A model generated the notes under the pieces. The model was not told where the DNA came from, ran no database searches, and saw nothing but the letters and a program-made list of their open reading frames with translations. The translations under genes were made by a program, and so were the position numbers. 52,961 nucleotides of DNA, from the IMG/VR virus record IMGVR_UViG_3300042558_001390, positions 1 through 52,961 of that record; one strand, 5' to 3'. Source of the DNA: a virus. Shown here one piece after another: positions 21,301-30,575 of this stretch (its first letter is position 1; every line of letters starts with the position of its first letter).

Positions 21301-24300
21301 AACATTTTCTTTTAATTTATCGAAGCTATTTCTAAAAGTATCTTCTACAGTACTTTTTGTATTATCATCTAATTCTTTATACCAATCAGTATTTTTAATA
21401 GCTTCTAGACCATCTGAAATAGCTTGAGCAATATCTCCAGTTACTTCAATAGACTTAGCTACAGCTTCAACACCTAAATCCCAAGCTAAACTACCTGGAG
21501 TAGCCGAGCTAAAAACATCAGGCTTTATAACCTTTAACTCACGAACTTTATCAGCAAGTTTTTTGGTTGCTTCAGCTATTTTTTTCTCAGCAGAAGCTGT
21601 CTCTTGCACAACAGGTGCTGTTTCCAAATCTTCAATAGATTTCTCTTCAAGAGATAAAACAGGAGTTGCTTCTTCTGACACAGCTTGTGGTTCAGCTATT
21701 TTAGGTTCTCTAACCATAGGCAATCCTTCTGATTCGTTCTCTAAAACATAATCAATAGCTTCTTGTTCAGAACCAAAATCAAGGTCTTCTAAATATTGTT
21801 TATCAACTTCAAATCCATTCTTTTTATAAAACTCAATCAATTCTTTTTTACCAAGACCTTCTCTTCCAAAAGGTTTTGCATCCAATGTAAGGGTAGTACC
21901 AAGTTCATCAGCAGATTTAGTTATATCAGTCATAGCTTCTTTTCCTAAACCTTTACCTTTATCTAAAGAAGTTATACCTTCTAATGATACCTCATTCTTA
22001 TCGCCTTTATCGAATCTATTAAATTCCAAAGATGCTTTATCCCCATATACAAAAGACTTATTGTCAATAGGATTTTTTTGAAGAGGGTTTAAGCTATTTA
22101 ATTTATTTAAAAAATTATTAAGAATAGTATCCTTTGAAAATTGAACTCCCTGTGGTTCTTCTGCTACAGTTTCTTCTGCTACAGTTTCTTCGATAGGAGC
22201 TTCTTGCTTCATTGACTCTTTTTTTCTTCTAATCAATTCATCAGTAGCTTCTTGTTTTGTATCTCCCAATATGTCTCCATATATACGCTCAAAAGACTCA
22301 GGGCTGTATTTACTCTTGTCAAAATTTGGATCTCTCCAAGCCTTTGAACTTCTATCGTAATACATTCTTCCTGCTTCTTCTCCATTTAAACTAACTACTT
22401 GTTCCGCATCATTGATAAAGTCATCTGACTTTTTAACTTTTACTACATCAGGTTGCTCCTCGATGATAGTTTGCGGTGCGGTTACTTCTTCTTGCGTAAC
22501 TTGTTCTGTTTTTTGATTTGTTATAAAATCATTTTGAGAAGGTTGTCTAATACTTAGCCCTAACTTATCAGCACTTACTCCGAATCTATCATCTATGGCT
22601 CCTATTTTTTTTCTTTTTAAAGGAAACATATTTTCAGATACTCTTTCTTCATTACTTCTTAATACACCTTTCTCTATTCTAACAGGTATTTCAGTAAATC
22701 CTAATTCCTTAGCAGCAATTATTCTGTGATTTCCTTCTATAATAGAAGCTTCTCCTCCATTACTGAATTTATCATAAACTAAAACTATAGGCTCTTTAAA
22801 TCCATTTTTAGAAATATCTTCTTTTAATTTATCTATATTTTCTCTTGATGTTTCTGTTTGAGCTTCTCCAATTCGATCTTCTCCAATAAAATCATCTAAT
22901 TCAGATATAGGTATAATTCCTTTTCTGTTTGAATCATCTTCAACGTCTATAGAATCACTTAAAGATATTGTTTTAGTTTTTGGTGCGGTTACTTCTTCTT
23001 GCGTAATTTGCTCGGTAATGACTTCAGGTTCTGGTTGGGATATTCCTTCCGCCACCGTTTCGCTAATTCCGGTTTCTGACTGAACAGGAATCTCTGTTGT
23101 GCTTTGCTCTTGAACGGCATAATCTTTTGCTTCTTTACCTGTTAATGAATATACATAGGCTTCAGGTGTTTTAACGGTTTCTTTTTTACCTAAAGGAAGT
23201 CCTAGTATTAATTTTCTTGTTTCAACGTCTTGTCCTCCTATTTTTTTAGCTTTATCTCTAAATTGCTCAGGAACTTCATCCAATGTTTTAACAGTGAATG
23301 TAACAAGTTCATTGTCATTTAGATTTGCTATTTCCTCAGGAAGTTCTATGCTTTGCTCTTGAACGGCATCTGTTTCGCTTAATTTAGATTTATTATATAT
23401 GTTTTTAATTTCTTCTCTTTTAGATTTTATTTGCTCGTCAATACTCTCGTGAAAAGAAGCGTCTAAAGATTTCTTTTTATTTTCTAAATCTGAAATTTCT
23501 TCTAAACCTCTCGCTAAATCCATAACCAACTCCGGTTTAGTATCAGTAGGAATTTTAGATTTATTGTTGCTAAGTATTCTTACATCTGTTTTAAGTTTTT
23601 CGGCAGAATTATTATCTATAACACCATTATTTACAAGGTTTTTTAAATCTTGTTCAAACTTAGTGTAATCTTGACCTAAAATATTTAATGTTCTTAATTG
23701 CTCAACAGCATTATTTTTAAACAAAGTAGGTGTTTTCATTTGAGAAATCAAACCTGCAGATGCAAAAGATAAAATAGACGTATTTACAAACTCATCTACA
23801 GAAATACTATCTTTTAATATTTGAGACCCTGCCTGCTGATTGGTTTCTTTATTTATTAAAAACATTTCTCCTGCCTGTTGAATATTTTCTTGAAAAACTT
23901 CTTTCAATCCTTCTTCAGTCATTTCTGTTCCGGCTTTTGCTAACTTAGGAATACCATTTCTTAAAGTTTCAACAAAACCTTTTTTACCAACTTCTCTATA
24001 AGATAAAACAGCTTTCTTAATTAAATCTTTTTCTGCATTACCAAATAATGCTTGAGTTGCTTTTGTTTGAGGAGAAATAGGTGCTGTGACAGCATATAAA
24101 ATACCCATTCTTTGAGCCGCATCATTAGCAAGCATTTCCGCTTCCTCGGTAGTTAATCCTGTATCTTTAGCGGCCTTCATAGTTTCTTCTAATCCTTGTG
24201 AATACCCTAATGAAGACTGAGCAATAATAGCACTTGATATATTTTTAGAAATAGGTATCTTTGAAAGTTTTGAAGCAGACAATAATTCTGTTCCTAATGC

Positions 24301-25923
24301 AGAAGATGTAGCTCCTCCAACACCTCTTGTTAGAGCTACCTGAACAATCATATCGCCTAAAACACCTCCAAGTTGTATAGACGTTCCTTGTGGACTAAAA
24401 ATCCAATCTCTTGTTCCTTTTTTAGACTCATTTACAATAGCATCGTATTGAGGTTTAAAAAATAAATCAGTAACTCTTATTTTTTTATCTTTATCATAGA
24501 TTTGACCATTGTCATCTACAATATATTCAACTCCATCATATTTTGTTGATTTTCCCGAAACATATCCAACTTCTCTTGTGTCAGGCTTTAACATTTGGTT
24601 TTCTTCGTGCAACATTCTAATCTCTTCAGCAGTTTCGTCCATTCCAATTTTATCGTAAACTGTTGCCGAAAGATTATTTATTCTATCTACAAATCCATTC
24701 CAACCTGATTTAAGAGTGTTTTTAGTTCCATACCAAACCCCTGCTTCTCCTTTATTGTGTTGCTCCAATATTCTTCTACCTTCATCATCTCTTTCTTTAA
24801 GCTTTTTAGTAAGTAATGGAAATTGTTGCTCTAAATAAGATTCAACTTTTGCAGGTTCAAAAAGAGTTGTTTTTTCAACTTTTATTGCATTAGAATTGCT
24901 TCTGTCTAAATTTTCTTTTTTAGCTTTTAGTGAGTTTAATTTAAAATTTCTATTATTTTGTTCAGCAATATAATTAGCTAATAGTTTTTGTTTTTGAATT
25001 TCTCGTGCTAATTGAATATCGGCTCCTGAAAGATTTCTGCCTTTACCTTCAAACAATCCTTTTTCTTCTTTTTTTAAAAAGTCTTTTTTAAATCCTTTTT
25101 CGTTTAAATAACCATCAAAATCAGCAGGGTCAATTCCTATTCCTATTAACTTTTCATCACCAAACTCAGTATCTACAAATGTATCTTTTGGAGTCTGAAT
25201 AAAAATCCCTGTAGCAGGATTATACTTAGGTTGTTTGTCGTATGTAGAATAGAATTTAAAAGGAGTAGGATTGTTTAAATCTTCTTCATTGATTTGAGTG
25301 TCAATATCTGATTTAATTAACTCTTTATCTTTAGCAAAAACTCTTTTTTTTTCAGTAACTAAATTACCATCAATAAATTTTTGTTTTTCTTGCTCTGTAA
25401 AACCTTTTTCTTGAAAATCTTTACTTATTTTAGCATTCCTTACATTCTCTTCTCCTTGAGTATAAAAACCTTTAGATTCTTGTTTTTTTACTAATGGTAA
25501 ATTCTTTTTCGGTTGTTGAATTACTTTTCCTGTATTACCTTCTAAATCATATTCAACCTGTTTTGATTTAGGTATAGCACGATTTGGAGCAATAGTCCCT
25601 TTTTGTTGACCTTGCTCAAAATCTTGTTCTGTAAGAAGTCTAAATGTCTGCTTTTGTTCAGGAGGTTTTGGCAATTCCGATGAACCAACTTCCGAAGATG
25701 AATCCAAAGCGAATTTTTTTTTTTGAATAGGCTTTGATTCGTTTATAGATACAAGTTTAGAAAAGTCATTAAAACTTCCTAAAGTTGATTCTCCAAAAGA
25801 CTTATGGAAATCATTTTGATAGCTTTTATCAGTAGATATTAAATTCTGAAAATCTTCAAAAGAACCAAATTTTGCTTGACCGCCTAATTGATTATATAAG
25901 TCTTGGATATATTTCTTGTCCAT
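18388..25923 (-). CDS. Giant polyvalent protein (2511 residues)
   Basis: The largest gene of the window, last in the virion operon. The first 65 residues have two similar copies of GxFxDFxxLIS-type sequence. A ParB/Srx-like domain spans about 985-1100, with EGNHRIIAAKELGF near 1062. A GNAT-like region lies near 1290-1385 (KGLGKEA, then IEFYKKNGFEV). Long acidic repeats such as TQEEVTAP separate these. The C-terminal third (about 1970-2400: NNWLRNTATLLNPDF, FTNIARDI, a hydrophobic segment near 2190) resembles the large polyvalent protein-associated domain LPD38. Such proteins are delivered with the DNA and act on the host. Exact boundaries are estimates. Confidence 0.75.
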   Translation of the reverse strand: MDKKYIQDLYNQLGGQAKFGSFEDFQNLISTDKSYQNDFHKSFGESTLGSFNDFSKLVSINESKPIQKKKFALDSSSEVGSSELPKPPEQKQTFRLLTEQDFEQGQQKGTIAPNRAIPKSKQVEYDLEGNTGKVIQQPKKNLPLVKKQESKGFYTQGEENVRNAKISKDFQEKGFTEQEKQKFIDGNLVTEKKRVFAKDKELIKSDIDTQINEEDLNNPTPFKFYSTYDKQPKYNPATGIFIQTPKDTFVDTEFGDEKLIGIGIDPADFDGYLNEKGFKKDFLKKEEKGLFEGKGRNLSGADIQLAREIQKQKLLANYIAEQNNRNFKLNSLKAKKENLDRSNSNAIKVEKTTLFEPAKVESYLEQQFPLLTKKLKERDDEGRRILEQHNKGEAGVWYGTKNTLKSGWNGFVDRINNLSATVYDKIGMDETAEEIRMLHEENQMLKPDTREVGYVSGKSTKYDGVEYIVDDNGQIYDKDKKIRVTDLFFKPQYDAIVNESKKGTRDWIFSPQGTSIQLGGVLGDMIVQVALTRGVGGATSSALGTELLSASKLSKIPISKNISSAIIAQSSLGYSQGLEETMKAAKDTGLTTEEAEMLANDAAQRMGILYAVTAPISPQTKATQALFGNAEKDLIKKAVLSYREVGKKGFVETLRNGIPKLAKAGTEMTEEGLKEVFQENIQQAGEMFLINKETNQQAGSQILKDSISVDEFVNTSILSFASAGLISQMKTPTLFKNNAVEQLRTLNILGQDYTKFEQDLKNLVNNGVIDNNSAEKLKTDVRILSNNKSKIPTDTKPELVMDLARGLEEISDLENKKKSLDASFHESIDEQIKSKREEIKNIYNKSKLSETDAVQEQSIELPEEIANLNDNELVTFTVKTLDEVPEQFRDKAKKIGGQDVETRKLILGLPLGKKETVKTPEAYVYSLTGKEAKDYAVQEQSTTEIPVQSETGISETVAEGISQPEPEVITEQITQEEVTAPKTKTISLSDSIDVEDDSNRKGIIPISELDDFIGEDRIGEAQTETSRENIDKLKEDISKNGFKEPIVLVYDKFSNGGEASIIEGNHRIIAAKELGFTEIPVRIEKGVLRSNEERVSENMFPLKRKKIGAIDDRFGVSADKLGLSIRQPSQNDFITNQKTEQVTQEEVTAPQTIIEEQPDVVKVKKSDDFINDAEQVVSLNGEEAGRMYYDRSSKAWRDPNFDKSKYSPESFERIYGDILGDTKQEATDELIRRKKESMKQEAPIEETVAEETVAEEPQGVQFSKDTILNNFLNKLNSLNPLQKNPIDNKSFVYGDKASLEFNRFDKGDKNEVSLEGITSLDKGKGLGKEAMTDITKSADELGTTLTLDAKPFGREGLGKKELIEFYKKNGFEVDKQYLEDLDFGSEQEAIDYVLENESEGLPMVREPKIAEPQAVSEEATPVLSLEEKSIEDLETAPVVQETASAEKKIAEATKKLADKVRELKVIKPDVFSSATPGSLAWDLGVEAVAKSIEVTGDIAQAISDGLEAIKNTDWYKELDDNTKSTVEDTFRNSFDKLKENVDEQGQQAISEGYSNMEDFFDYMSNNEEFNNLSEDEKKSFYYNAVSTFSTSQAINQSQQAGKIIDLKDQNWLKKLITTFQNKMIRIKDVQEQIESTLGVKILNQANVALKFELLIGKTIDVIENKNKEIFDRKNKNSLFSRLISEKGDVDELGMYMYALHAPERNEAVANERQEDFDNEVRVLNDKIKNANSQSLKTRYQNKLNSLIAGKGKATLLKGAGSGMTNEQAQDIIDFVEQSGKKDLYDKYAKEFREKVIIPNLDEMLKYELINQETYDLVKNKYTNYVPLQVIEKALDRKKGAGVIGASVKGKDIFKAKGSDLYKYTDRYNPIYSSMFAYDNTIIRGERNIASQALINLAEMDENNDVFKIHKPKYIAVLDANGDVNYLFPTTPQKIKNDSVELKVKGKPVFVEIKDKAMRDAINEQGIVRGIRGFYIINNWLRNTATLLNPDFIFTNIARDIQGSAFNIQSSMKDLDVKNITRKIVNPKNIAKAGKGLIDANKGDFSSEWAIAARELAENGGVVSWFQRDNLDDYVNDLKKDILRIKKGDKILGKILNKTKDTLLLAQSVAEQSIRLNTFKALKDAGVSLEEAAREAKNITVNFENKGTWSGFVDSLYLFATAGLSGTARTAYSLAKSKRARQIAGGIFVYGILESIMNNAIGQGDDDDELIDDGIKERNLVVVNPLDPKKEPLLIPLAYGINVFKHAGNLTYDVATGRKKPLDASVKLFKSIYTQISPFQGPTAGQAISPTMFDPIVQQLENKNWLGNPIKTEQPKFGPQVKESGLYFESVRPSSKWASKKLNEITGGSAVESGYIDISPEILDHYYDAFTGGTGRFLSNTVFTGYAAKEEISSAISGKEIKDEDKLSLRRLPFVKSFFGSKPEQRQLDLIYDVFTRSAMEEINEEEMTRFKSQFKSAIKSGALDRDSAKRIINSIKKGQAKLKSYKEIQELRPVDMTEKQLKNYKKNKQSN

Positions 25924-25928
25924 ATTTT

Positions 25929-27566
25929 TTATTTTTTACCTTTTCTTTTACTTGCATTAAGATTAACACCACTTCCAGTTTGAGTTGGTTTATTTGTTCT
26001 TTCATCAGGAGTAGTTATAAATTCATCTCCTGCTAATTGAATTGCATATTCTTGAAGCGCCCTTGCATCCTTAAATCCAGCTCTTCTAGCATACCTTCCT
26101 ATTTCTGTTGAATTTTTACCGAAGTCTAATAAACTAACTACAGGTTCTGATGTTGTTATTGGAAGACCATATTCGTCTATAGCTCCTGTTTTTGTATAGT
26201 TAGGTTTTGATATTTGAAGATAAATTTTACCTCCAGGAGAAACTATAAGAGCTTGTGCATTTTGGTCTTTTTCACTTGGACTATCTCCTAATGTAAGATT
26301 TGATATAGGAAAAGATTTAGATCCGTCCTGAACTAATACTGCTCCTTCTATTTTTTTTGTATCCTCATTTAATTTACCTCCTATAGATATGTTGTTAAGT
26401 ACTGAATAACTAGGAGTTATTTCAGGCTGAGGTTCTTTTTTATCTCCACCTGGCCCTCCTCCTGAAGGAAATCTTCTTTGGTCGTTTGGCTGTGAAATAG
26501 CTTCTTCCTTTATAACTCTATCATACTTAGCTCTCATATTTGATCTGATAAAATTCTCAGCGTCCTGTGTTTGAGCATCTGTTATTCTGTAAACAACACC
26601 TCTTGTTGCAGGATCATATTCTTTTAATATGAAATTTACTCCTGTAGCAGCTTCTTTAGGGTCGTTTGTTAGCTCATAAGCTTGTCCATTAGGAGCGATT
26701 ATAGCGCTATCCATAAGAAGTCTTGCTTTGTCAAAATCAGTTCCTACTATCTCTTTAACTTTATCATTTTCTGCCTGTAAATATTTAATTAATACAGGTT
26801 TGTCTCCAGGTAAAATATATTCTCTTTTTGTAATATCTTCTATTGTAGTTCCTATGCCTTGTCTTGAATATGTGCCAAGAGCAATTTTAGTTACTTCGTC
26901 TTTACCTAAGGCATCAACAAAAGAATCTACTTTTTCTTCATATTTATATCTATCTACATCGCCTACAATCAGTTGGTTTATAGCATCTATATTTCTTAAA
27001 TTACCAGGAGTTTGGTCTAACGTTCTTACTTTTTTACCATCTACTTCTTTCTCTATAGTCTTTCCTGCCATAACGACTCCATTGGCGCCAATATAAAATC
27101 CTGTATCTTCCCATCTACCAAACATCTCAGCATCTTTCATCCTGTCAGTTTCTAATGCTGAACTTATACCATCTCTACTTCTTTGCATTTTACGAGCATA
27201 TTCTTCTTGATATGCTTTATTTGCATTAAATAATAGATTAGTACTGTCAGTTAAATTTTGTCTGAATATAGTGTAATCCTTAACAGACATTTGACCTTGT
27301 TCCATAAGTTGCTTAGCAATTCTCATTCTATTTGAAGCTTGGTCGGCATATTCTAAAGCAGCCATTCTTGCACTTACATCTTCTCCATTTGGGGTTTCAG
27401 CAAGATAATTCATTGTCTCACGCTGAGCGGTATCTAAGGCATCTCTTTTCTCTTGTCTGACACGGTTGGTTTCAGCCAACATATCACTAAGGCCTTTGCC
27501 AACTTCAGCCCAATTTACCTGTGAGTCGGCATCGCGTTCTGCATATTTATAGTAAGTAGCTGCCAT
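25929..27566 (-). CDS. Probable internal virion (ejection) protein
   Basis: A 545-residue protein with a helical, Gln/Arg-rich N-terminal half (many Ala, Glu, Arg, likely coiled coil), a central globular part and a basic Gly/Ser-rich end. No domain is recognised. It lies between the gp14-like helical protein and the giant polyvalent protein, as ejection proteins do in podoviruses. The start overlaps the previous stop by one base (TAATG). Confidence 0.5.
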   Translation of the reverse strand: MAATYYKYAERDADSQVNWAEVGKGLSDMLAETNRVRQEKRDALDTAQRETMNYLAETPNGEDVSARMAALEYADQASNRMRIAKQLMEQGQMSVKDYTIFRQNLTDSTNLLFNANKAYQEEYARKMQRSRDGISSALETDRMKDAEMFGRWEDTGFYIGANGVVMAGKTIEKEVDGKKVRTLDQTPGNLRNIDAINQLIVGDVDRYKYEEKVDSFVDALGKDEVTKIALGTYSRQGIGTTIEDITKREYILPGDKPVLIKYLQAENDKVKEIVGTDFDKARLLMDSAIIAPNGQAYELTNDPKEAATGVNFILKEYDPATRGVVYRITDAQTQDAENFIRSNMRAKYDRVIKEEAISQPNDQRRFPSGGGPGGDKKEPQPEITPSYSVLNNISIGGKLNEDTKKIEGAVLVQDGSKSFPISNLTLGDSPSEKDQNAQALIVSPGGKIYLQISKPNYTKTGAIDEYGLPITTSEPVVSLLDFGKNSTEIGRYARRAGFKDARALQEYAIQLAGDEFITTPDERTNKPTQTGSGVNLNASKRKGKK

Positions 27567-28330
27567 TATTGAAAAGGATTAAATGCATTATAGTTAGATT
27601 GGTATTGTGGGTTTGAAAACAACATTTGTCTTTGTTTATAAATACTGAATGGATCATACATTGCAGTGGTTCTATTCTGATACAATGGTATCATAGGAAG
27701 ATTAGCCGTAGGTTTTTGAGGAGCAGAACTTACCACTCCTTGTGCAGTAAGTGGACCTATTGACTCTGCAGCATCTTCTCCAAAAAACAAAGGAACCATA
27801 TCCAAACCTTGTTGAAGAGTAGATGTTACTCCTTGGTATGCTTGTTCTGTAGATGCTGCTGCAGCTTCCTCGGCATCTCTTGCTGCTAATTGAGCTCCTT
27901 CAACTTCTCCTAAATCTAACTGCACGTTTAAGTCTCTAAGTCTGCTATCTTCATTTATAATATCTTTCTCAATATCAGTCATCTCTTGACCCATAGCACT
28001 TCTAATGTCTGCTTGTCCTTGATTCATAGCCATTTGAACTTTACCAGCTGTAACCTCCGCACCTCTATCGCTCTCAACACCTTGCTGAAGAGCTTGTGCT
28101 CCTGATGATAAAATAGCTTCTCTAGCAAGTTCGTATGGTTCTTTTTGAATAGAACGATTTTTAGCAAAATTAACCTCAAGTTTTTTTCTTGCTTCAGCCA
28201 TTGCTTGTGCTGCTTTAGCTTCCGCTGCTCGTTGAGCCTTTTTTTGTTTACCTGCCTGAATAAATGAATTTGTAGTTGATGCTGCTGTTATAGCTAAACC
28301 ACCTATTGCTACCGCTGTTGCTACTCCCAT
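27566..28330 (-). CDS. Probable internal virion protein with N-terminal membrane segment
   Basis: A 254-residue Ala/Gln/Glu-rich helical protein. It begins with a hydrophobic small-residue segment (GVATAVAIGGLAITAASTT), followed by basic and then coiled-coil sequence. The T7 gp14-type ejection proteins have the same style. Its stop and the next start overlap. It is a likely channel-forming or ejected protein, judged by layout and composition, not by similarity search. Confidence 0.55.
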   Translation of the reverse strand: MGVATAVAIGGLAITAASTTNSFIQAGKQKKAQRAAEAKAAQAMAEARKKLEVNFAKNRSIQKEPYELAREAILSSGAQALQQGVESDRGAEVTAGKVQMAMNQGQADIRSAMGQEMTDIEKDIINEDSRLRDLNVQLDLGEVEGAQLAARDAEEAAAASTEQAYQGVTSTLQQGLDMVPLFFGEDAAESIGPLTAQGVVSSAPQKPTANLPMIPLYQNRTTAMYDPFSIYKQRQMLFSNPQYQSNYNAFNPFQ

Positions 28331-28331
28331 A

Positions 28332-28736
28332 TTATAGTATTTTTATCATTTCACTTGTGTATGAATCTCCTTTAATATAACCAAGGCTTTCATACGTTTT
28401 AATTAAACTATCGTTTTTTATTAGAGCGTAAGCGTATTTGCTTCCCGACATTTTACTAAGATTAGTTAAAGTGTCTATAAGCATTGTTATAGCTTCTCTT
28501 CTTTTCTCTCTATATTCTTTATTTGAAATTATCCAATCAACCCAAGCTACTCTTGAATTGGTTATATAAATAAATCCTGCACAAACAGGAATATCTCCGT
28601 CATATACAATATATCCTCCCTTTCCATCATCAGGAAGAAAGTCTTTCTTAGGTGCTATCCAACCCCAATCTTTCCACCAACCAACAAGTATATCTTGGTA
28701 GTCGTTTTCGTTAAGTTGTCTAATAGTTAATTCCAT
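28332..28736 (-). CDS. GNAT-family N-acetyltransferase
   Basis: A 134-residue protein with the GNAT outline: MELTIRQLNENDY at the N-terminus, a beta-rich centre (AGFIYITNSRVAWVDWIISNKEYREK) with the acetyl-CoA-binding turn after IISNKEYREKR, and a C-terminal YESLGYIK. The usual Q/RxxGxG/A loop is weakly kept. Single GNATs occur among virion genes of many podoviruses, where the target is unknown. A -7 box lies just upstream (28744-28751). Confidence 0.7.
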   Translation of the reverse strand: MELTIRQLNENDYQDILVGWWKDWGWIAPKKDFLPDDGKGGYIVYDGDIPVCAGFIYITNSRVAWVDWIISNKEYREKRREAITMLIDTLTNLSKMSGSKYAYALIKNDSLIKTYESLGYIKGDSYTSEMIKIL

Positions 28737-28743
28737 ACAGAGA

Positions 28744-28751
28744 CAAAGATA
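28744..28751 (-). promoter_or_regulatory. Bacteroidota -7 box TATCTTTG, GNAT gene
   Basis: On the minus strand TATCTTTG matches TAnnTTTG and lies 7 bases before the GNAT ATG. The transcript would be leaderless or nearly so. No strong TTG box is seen at the proper spacing. Confidence 0.4.
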
Positions 28752-28757
28752 ATAAAA

Positions 28758-29591
28758 TTAAGGGAAACTTTTCATTACTTCAGATTCAACTGCAAATAAT
28801 TCAATTTTTGAGTTTAAAGAATTTGTCAGAGTGAATACGCAATAATGTCCTAAAACCCCGTGAGACTCAGCAACTGAGTTCTTAATGTAGAAGAAAAAGT
28901 TAACATTCCCCGGAATTGGAATTGAGACAGGAGAAACCATTGCGTTGTTTATAACTATTTGGTTTATTCCATTTGGTAAGTCTACATTTATAGCTGTAAC
29001 TTGACCTGCAAAACTTGGATTGGGATGTCCGAAATAAACATAATCTCCAATACTAATGATATTACCAATTGATATTAGTGGAGATACGCTAAAGTTTATT
29101 GTGGCAGAAGTAGTACCTGAACCTATTACGGTTAAGCTATTTCCTACACCATTCAAACTTCTTAGTGCAAACTCTCCAATAGTATTATTTCTAACAAACG
29201 CATAATAAGAGGCTTCTTTCTTCTCAAGCCAAGATTGATTAATAAATCCTGAAGCCTGTAAATCAGTTATTAATGTAGCTCCCCAAGGTGCGTCTCCCTC
29301 TATATTTATGGTTTTAAATAACTTGTTTTCAAGAGCAGCATTATTAAAAACACTCTTAATACTCGTTGGAGTAAAAGCAAGTGGAGATGGGTCAGGATTA
29401 ATAATATCTACAATGTCCCACCAAGGTTGATAGAATGTATTTCTCGCTTGGTTTACATTATGTCTGTATATGTTTCCACCCTTAAATGTGTAAAAATAGT
29501 TATTCATTCCAATCATCCAATCAGGATAATAAGAATAGAAAGATACCCAACCGGCAACCCCTTCGCTATATGATAAAGTATAATTTGACAT
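28758..29591 (-). CDS. Tail-associated structural protein
   Basis: A 277-residue beta-rich protein with Asn-, Gly- and aromatic-rich sequence (MSNYTLSYSEGVAGWVSFYS) and no signal or membrane segment. It sits directly after the Cys-rich tail protein in the operon. It may be a tail spike or appendage component. No family is recognised. Confidence 0.55.
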   Translation of the reverse strand: MSNYTLSYSEGVAGWVSFYSYYPDWMIGMNNYFYTFKGGNIYRHNVNQARNTFYQPWWDIVDIINPDPSPLAFTPTSIKSVFNNAALENKLFKTINIEGDAPWGATLITDLQASGFINQSWLEKKEASYYAFVRNNTIGEFALRSLNGVGNSLTVIGSGTTSATINFSVSPLISIGNIISIGDYVYFGHPNPSFAGQVTAINVDLPNGINQIVINNAMVSPVSIPIPGNVNFFFYIKNSVAESHGVLGHYCVFTLTNSLNSKIELFAVESEVMKSFP

Positions 29592-29592
29592 A

Positions 29593-30561
29593 TTAAATAC
29601 AATTTGTTATTGCTACTACTACTCCGTTATTCACTTCTATTACGCCATTTGGCGATGCTACATTTGTAGTACGATAATAGCCATTTGCCAATGGAAATTG
29701 TCCGTTTACATCTGTAAATACATAATCGTATAATCCAACAAAAGTATCTGCTGCTGTATGAACTTTTGCAAAATAAAAAGTATTAGGAAGAGCTGTAGCG
29801 CAAGGAATAGATGCCGATGCAAACAAATTAGAAGCAGGGAAAGTTGGCAATGCTGCCGGACAAGCTGCTGAAAAACTCCAACCGGTACTTGTACAAGGAC
29901 CAATCATCTCGATTAATAGTGCACTTGGTGTTGCTGTAGGTTTTGGTATTACCATTATACATTGACTCATATTTGACGATGTTATAAAGTAATCAGGTAG
30001 TAAAGTAGGGGCTGATGAAGTTCCTACTATTACATCTGTTTGCGTGCCTCCTGTAAGAGCAAAACTACTTGTTGCAGGATTATATAAGTACACGGGATTT
30101 GTTTGTGTTGTACCTGCCGGATACCAAGATGTACAAACACTTGTAAAACTTGCAGTTCCTATAATTGCAAAGTGCCCGGGGTTAGGACATTGGAATGGTC
30201 CATTAACAGGAGAAGATATTTTGTTATACACAACTCCATTATAAGTAGCTCTAATTCCATCAGGTACACTTTGTGGGTTAAACATAATGATAATAGCACC
30301 TGTTCCTAAGCTACCAACATCTAAATTAACTTGGTAAACACCGGTGCTTCCACTACCACTAATAGATGTTCCGCAAGGTGTAGGACAAGGAGATACACAA
30401 GGCTCAGAAGTTAAAAGTATTCCTGATGACTGCTCTCTTGTTATTGTTCCATCTCCATAAAATCCATCGGGAGCTATATTTGATAATGATAAGTCTAAAT
30501 ATACAGCTGTAGCTGTAGCTAAATCAGCGGAATCTAAAAAAAAGGGTGCATTTATTGCCAT
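29593..30561 (-). CDS. Cys-rich tail protein
   Basis: A 322-residue beta-rich protein with many Thr, Ser, Pro and Cys. Near the N-terminus it has APDGFYGDGTITREQSSGIL followed by EPCVSPCPTPC, the same module as at the C-terminus of the 1619-residue protein upstream. The end carries a third variant (DVNGQFPLANGYYRTTNV, then a terminal Cys). It is probably an adhesive tail component. The match in domain between neighbours suggests duplication. Confidence 0.55.
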   Translation of the reverse strand: MAINAPFFLDSADLATATAVYLDLSLSNIAPDGFYGDGTITREQSSGILLTSEPCVSPCPTPCGTSISGSGSTGVYQVNLDVGSLGTGAIIIMFNPQSVPDGIRATYNGVVYNKISSPVNGPFQCPNPGHFAIIGTASFTSVCTSWYPAGTTQTNPVYLYNPATSSFALTGGTQTDVIVGTSSAPTLLPDYFITSSNMSQCIMVIPKPTATPSALLIEMIGPCTSTGWSFSAACPAALPTFPASNLFASASIPCATALPNTFYFAKVHTAADTFVGLYDYVFTDVNGQFPLANGYYRTTNVASPNGVIEVNNGVVVAITNCI

Positions 30562-30575
30562 ATTGTTTAATTAAA

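Noticed and set aside
21563-21751. ORF opposite to the giant protein gene, and similar opposite-strand ORFs in 26.7-52 kb
   Set aside because: They are antisense to well supported long genes, have no recognisable protein features and no leader or promoter.
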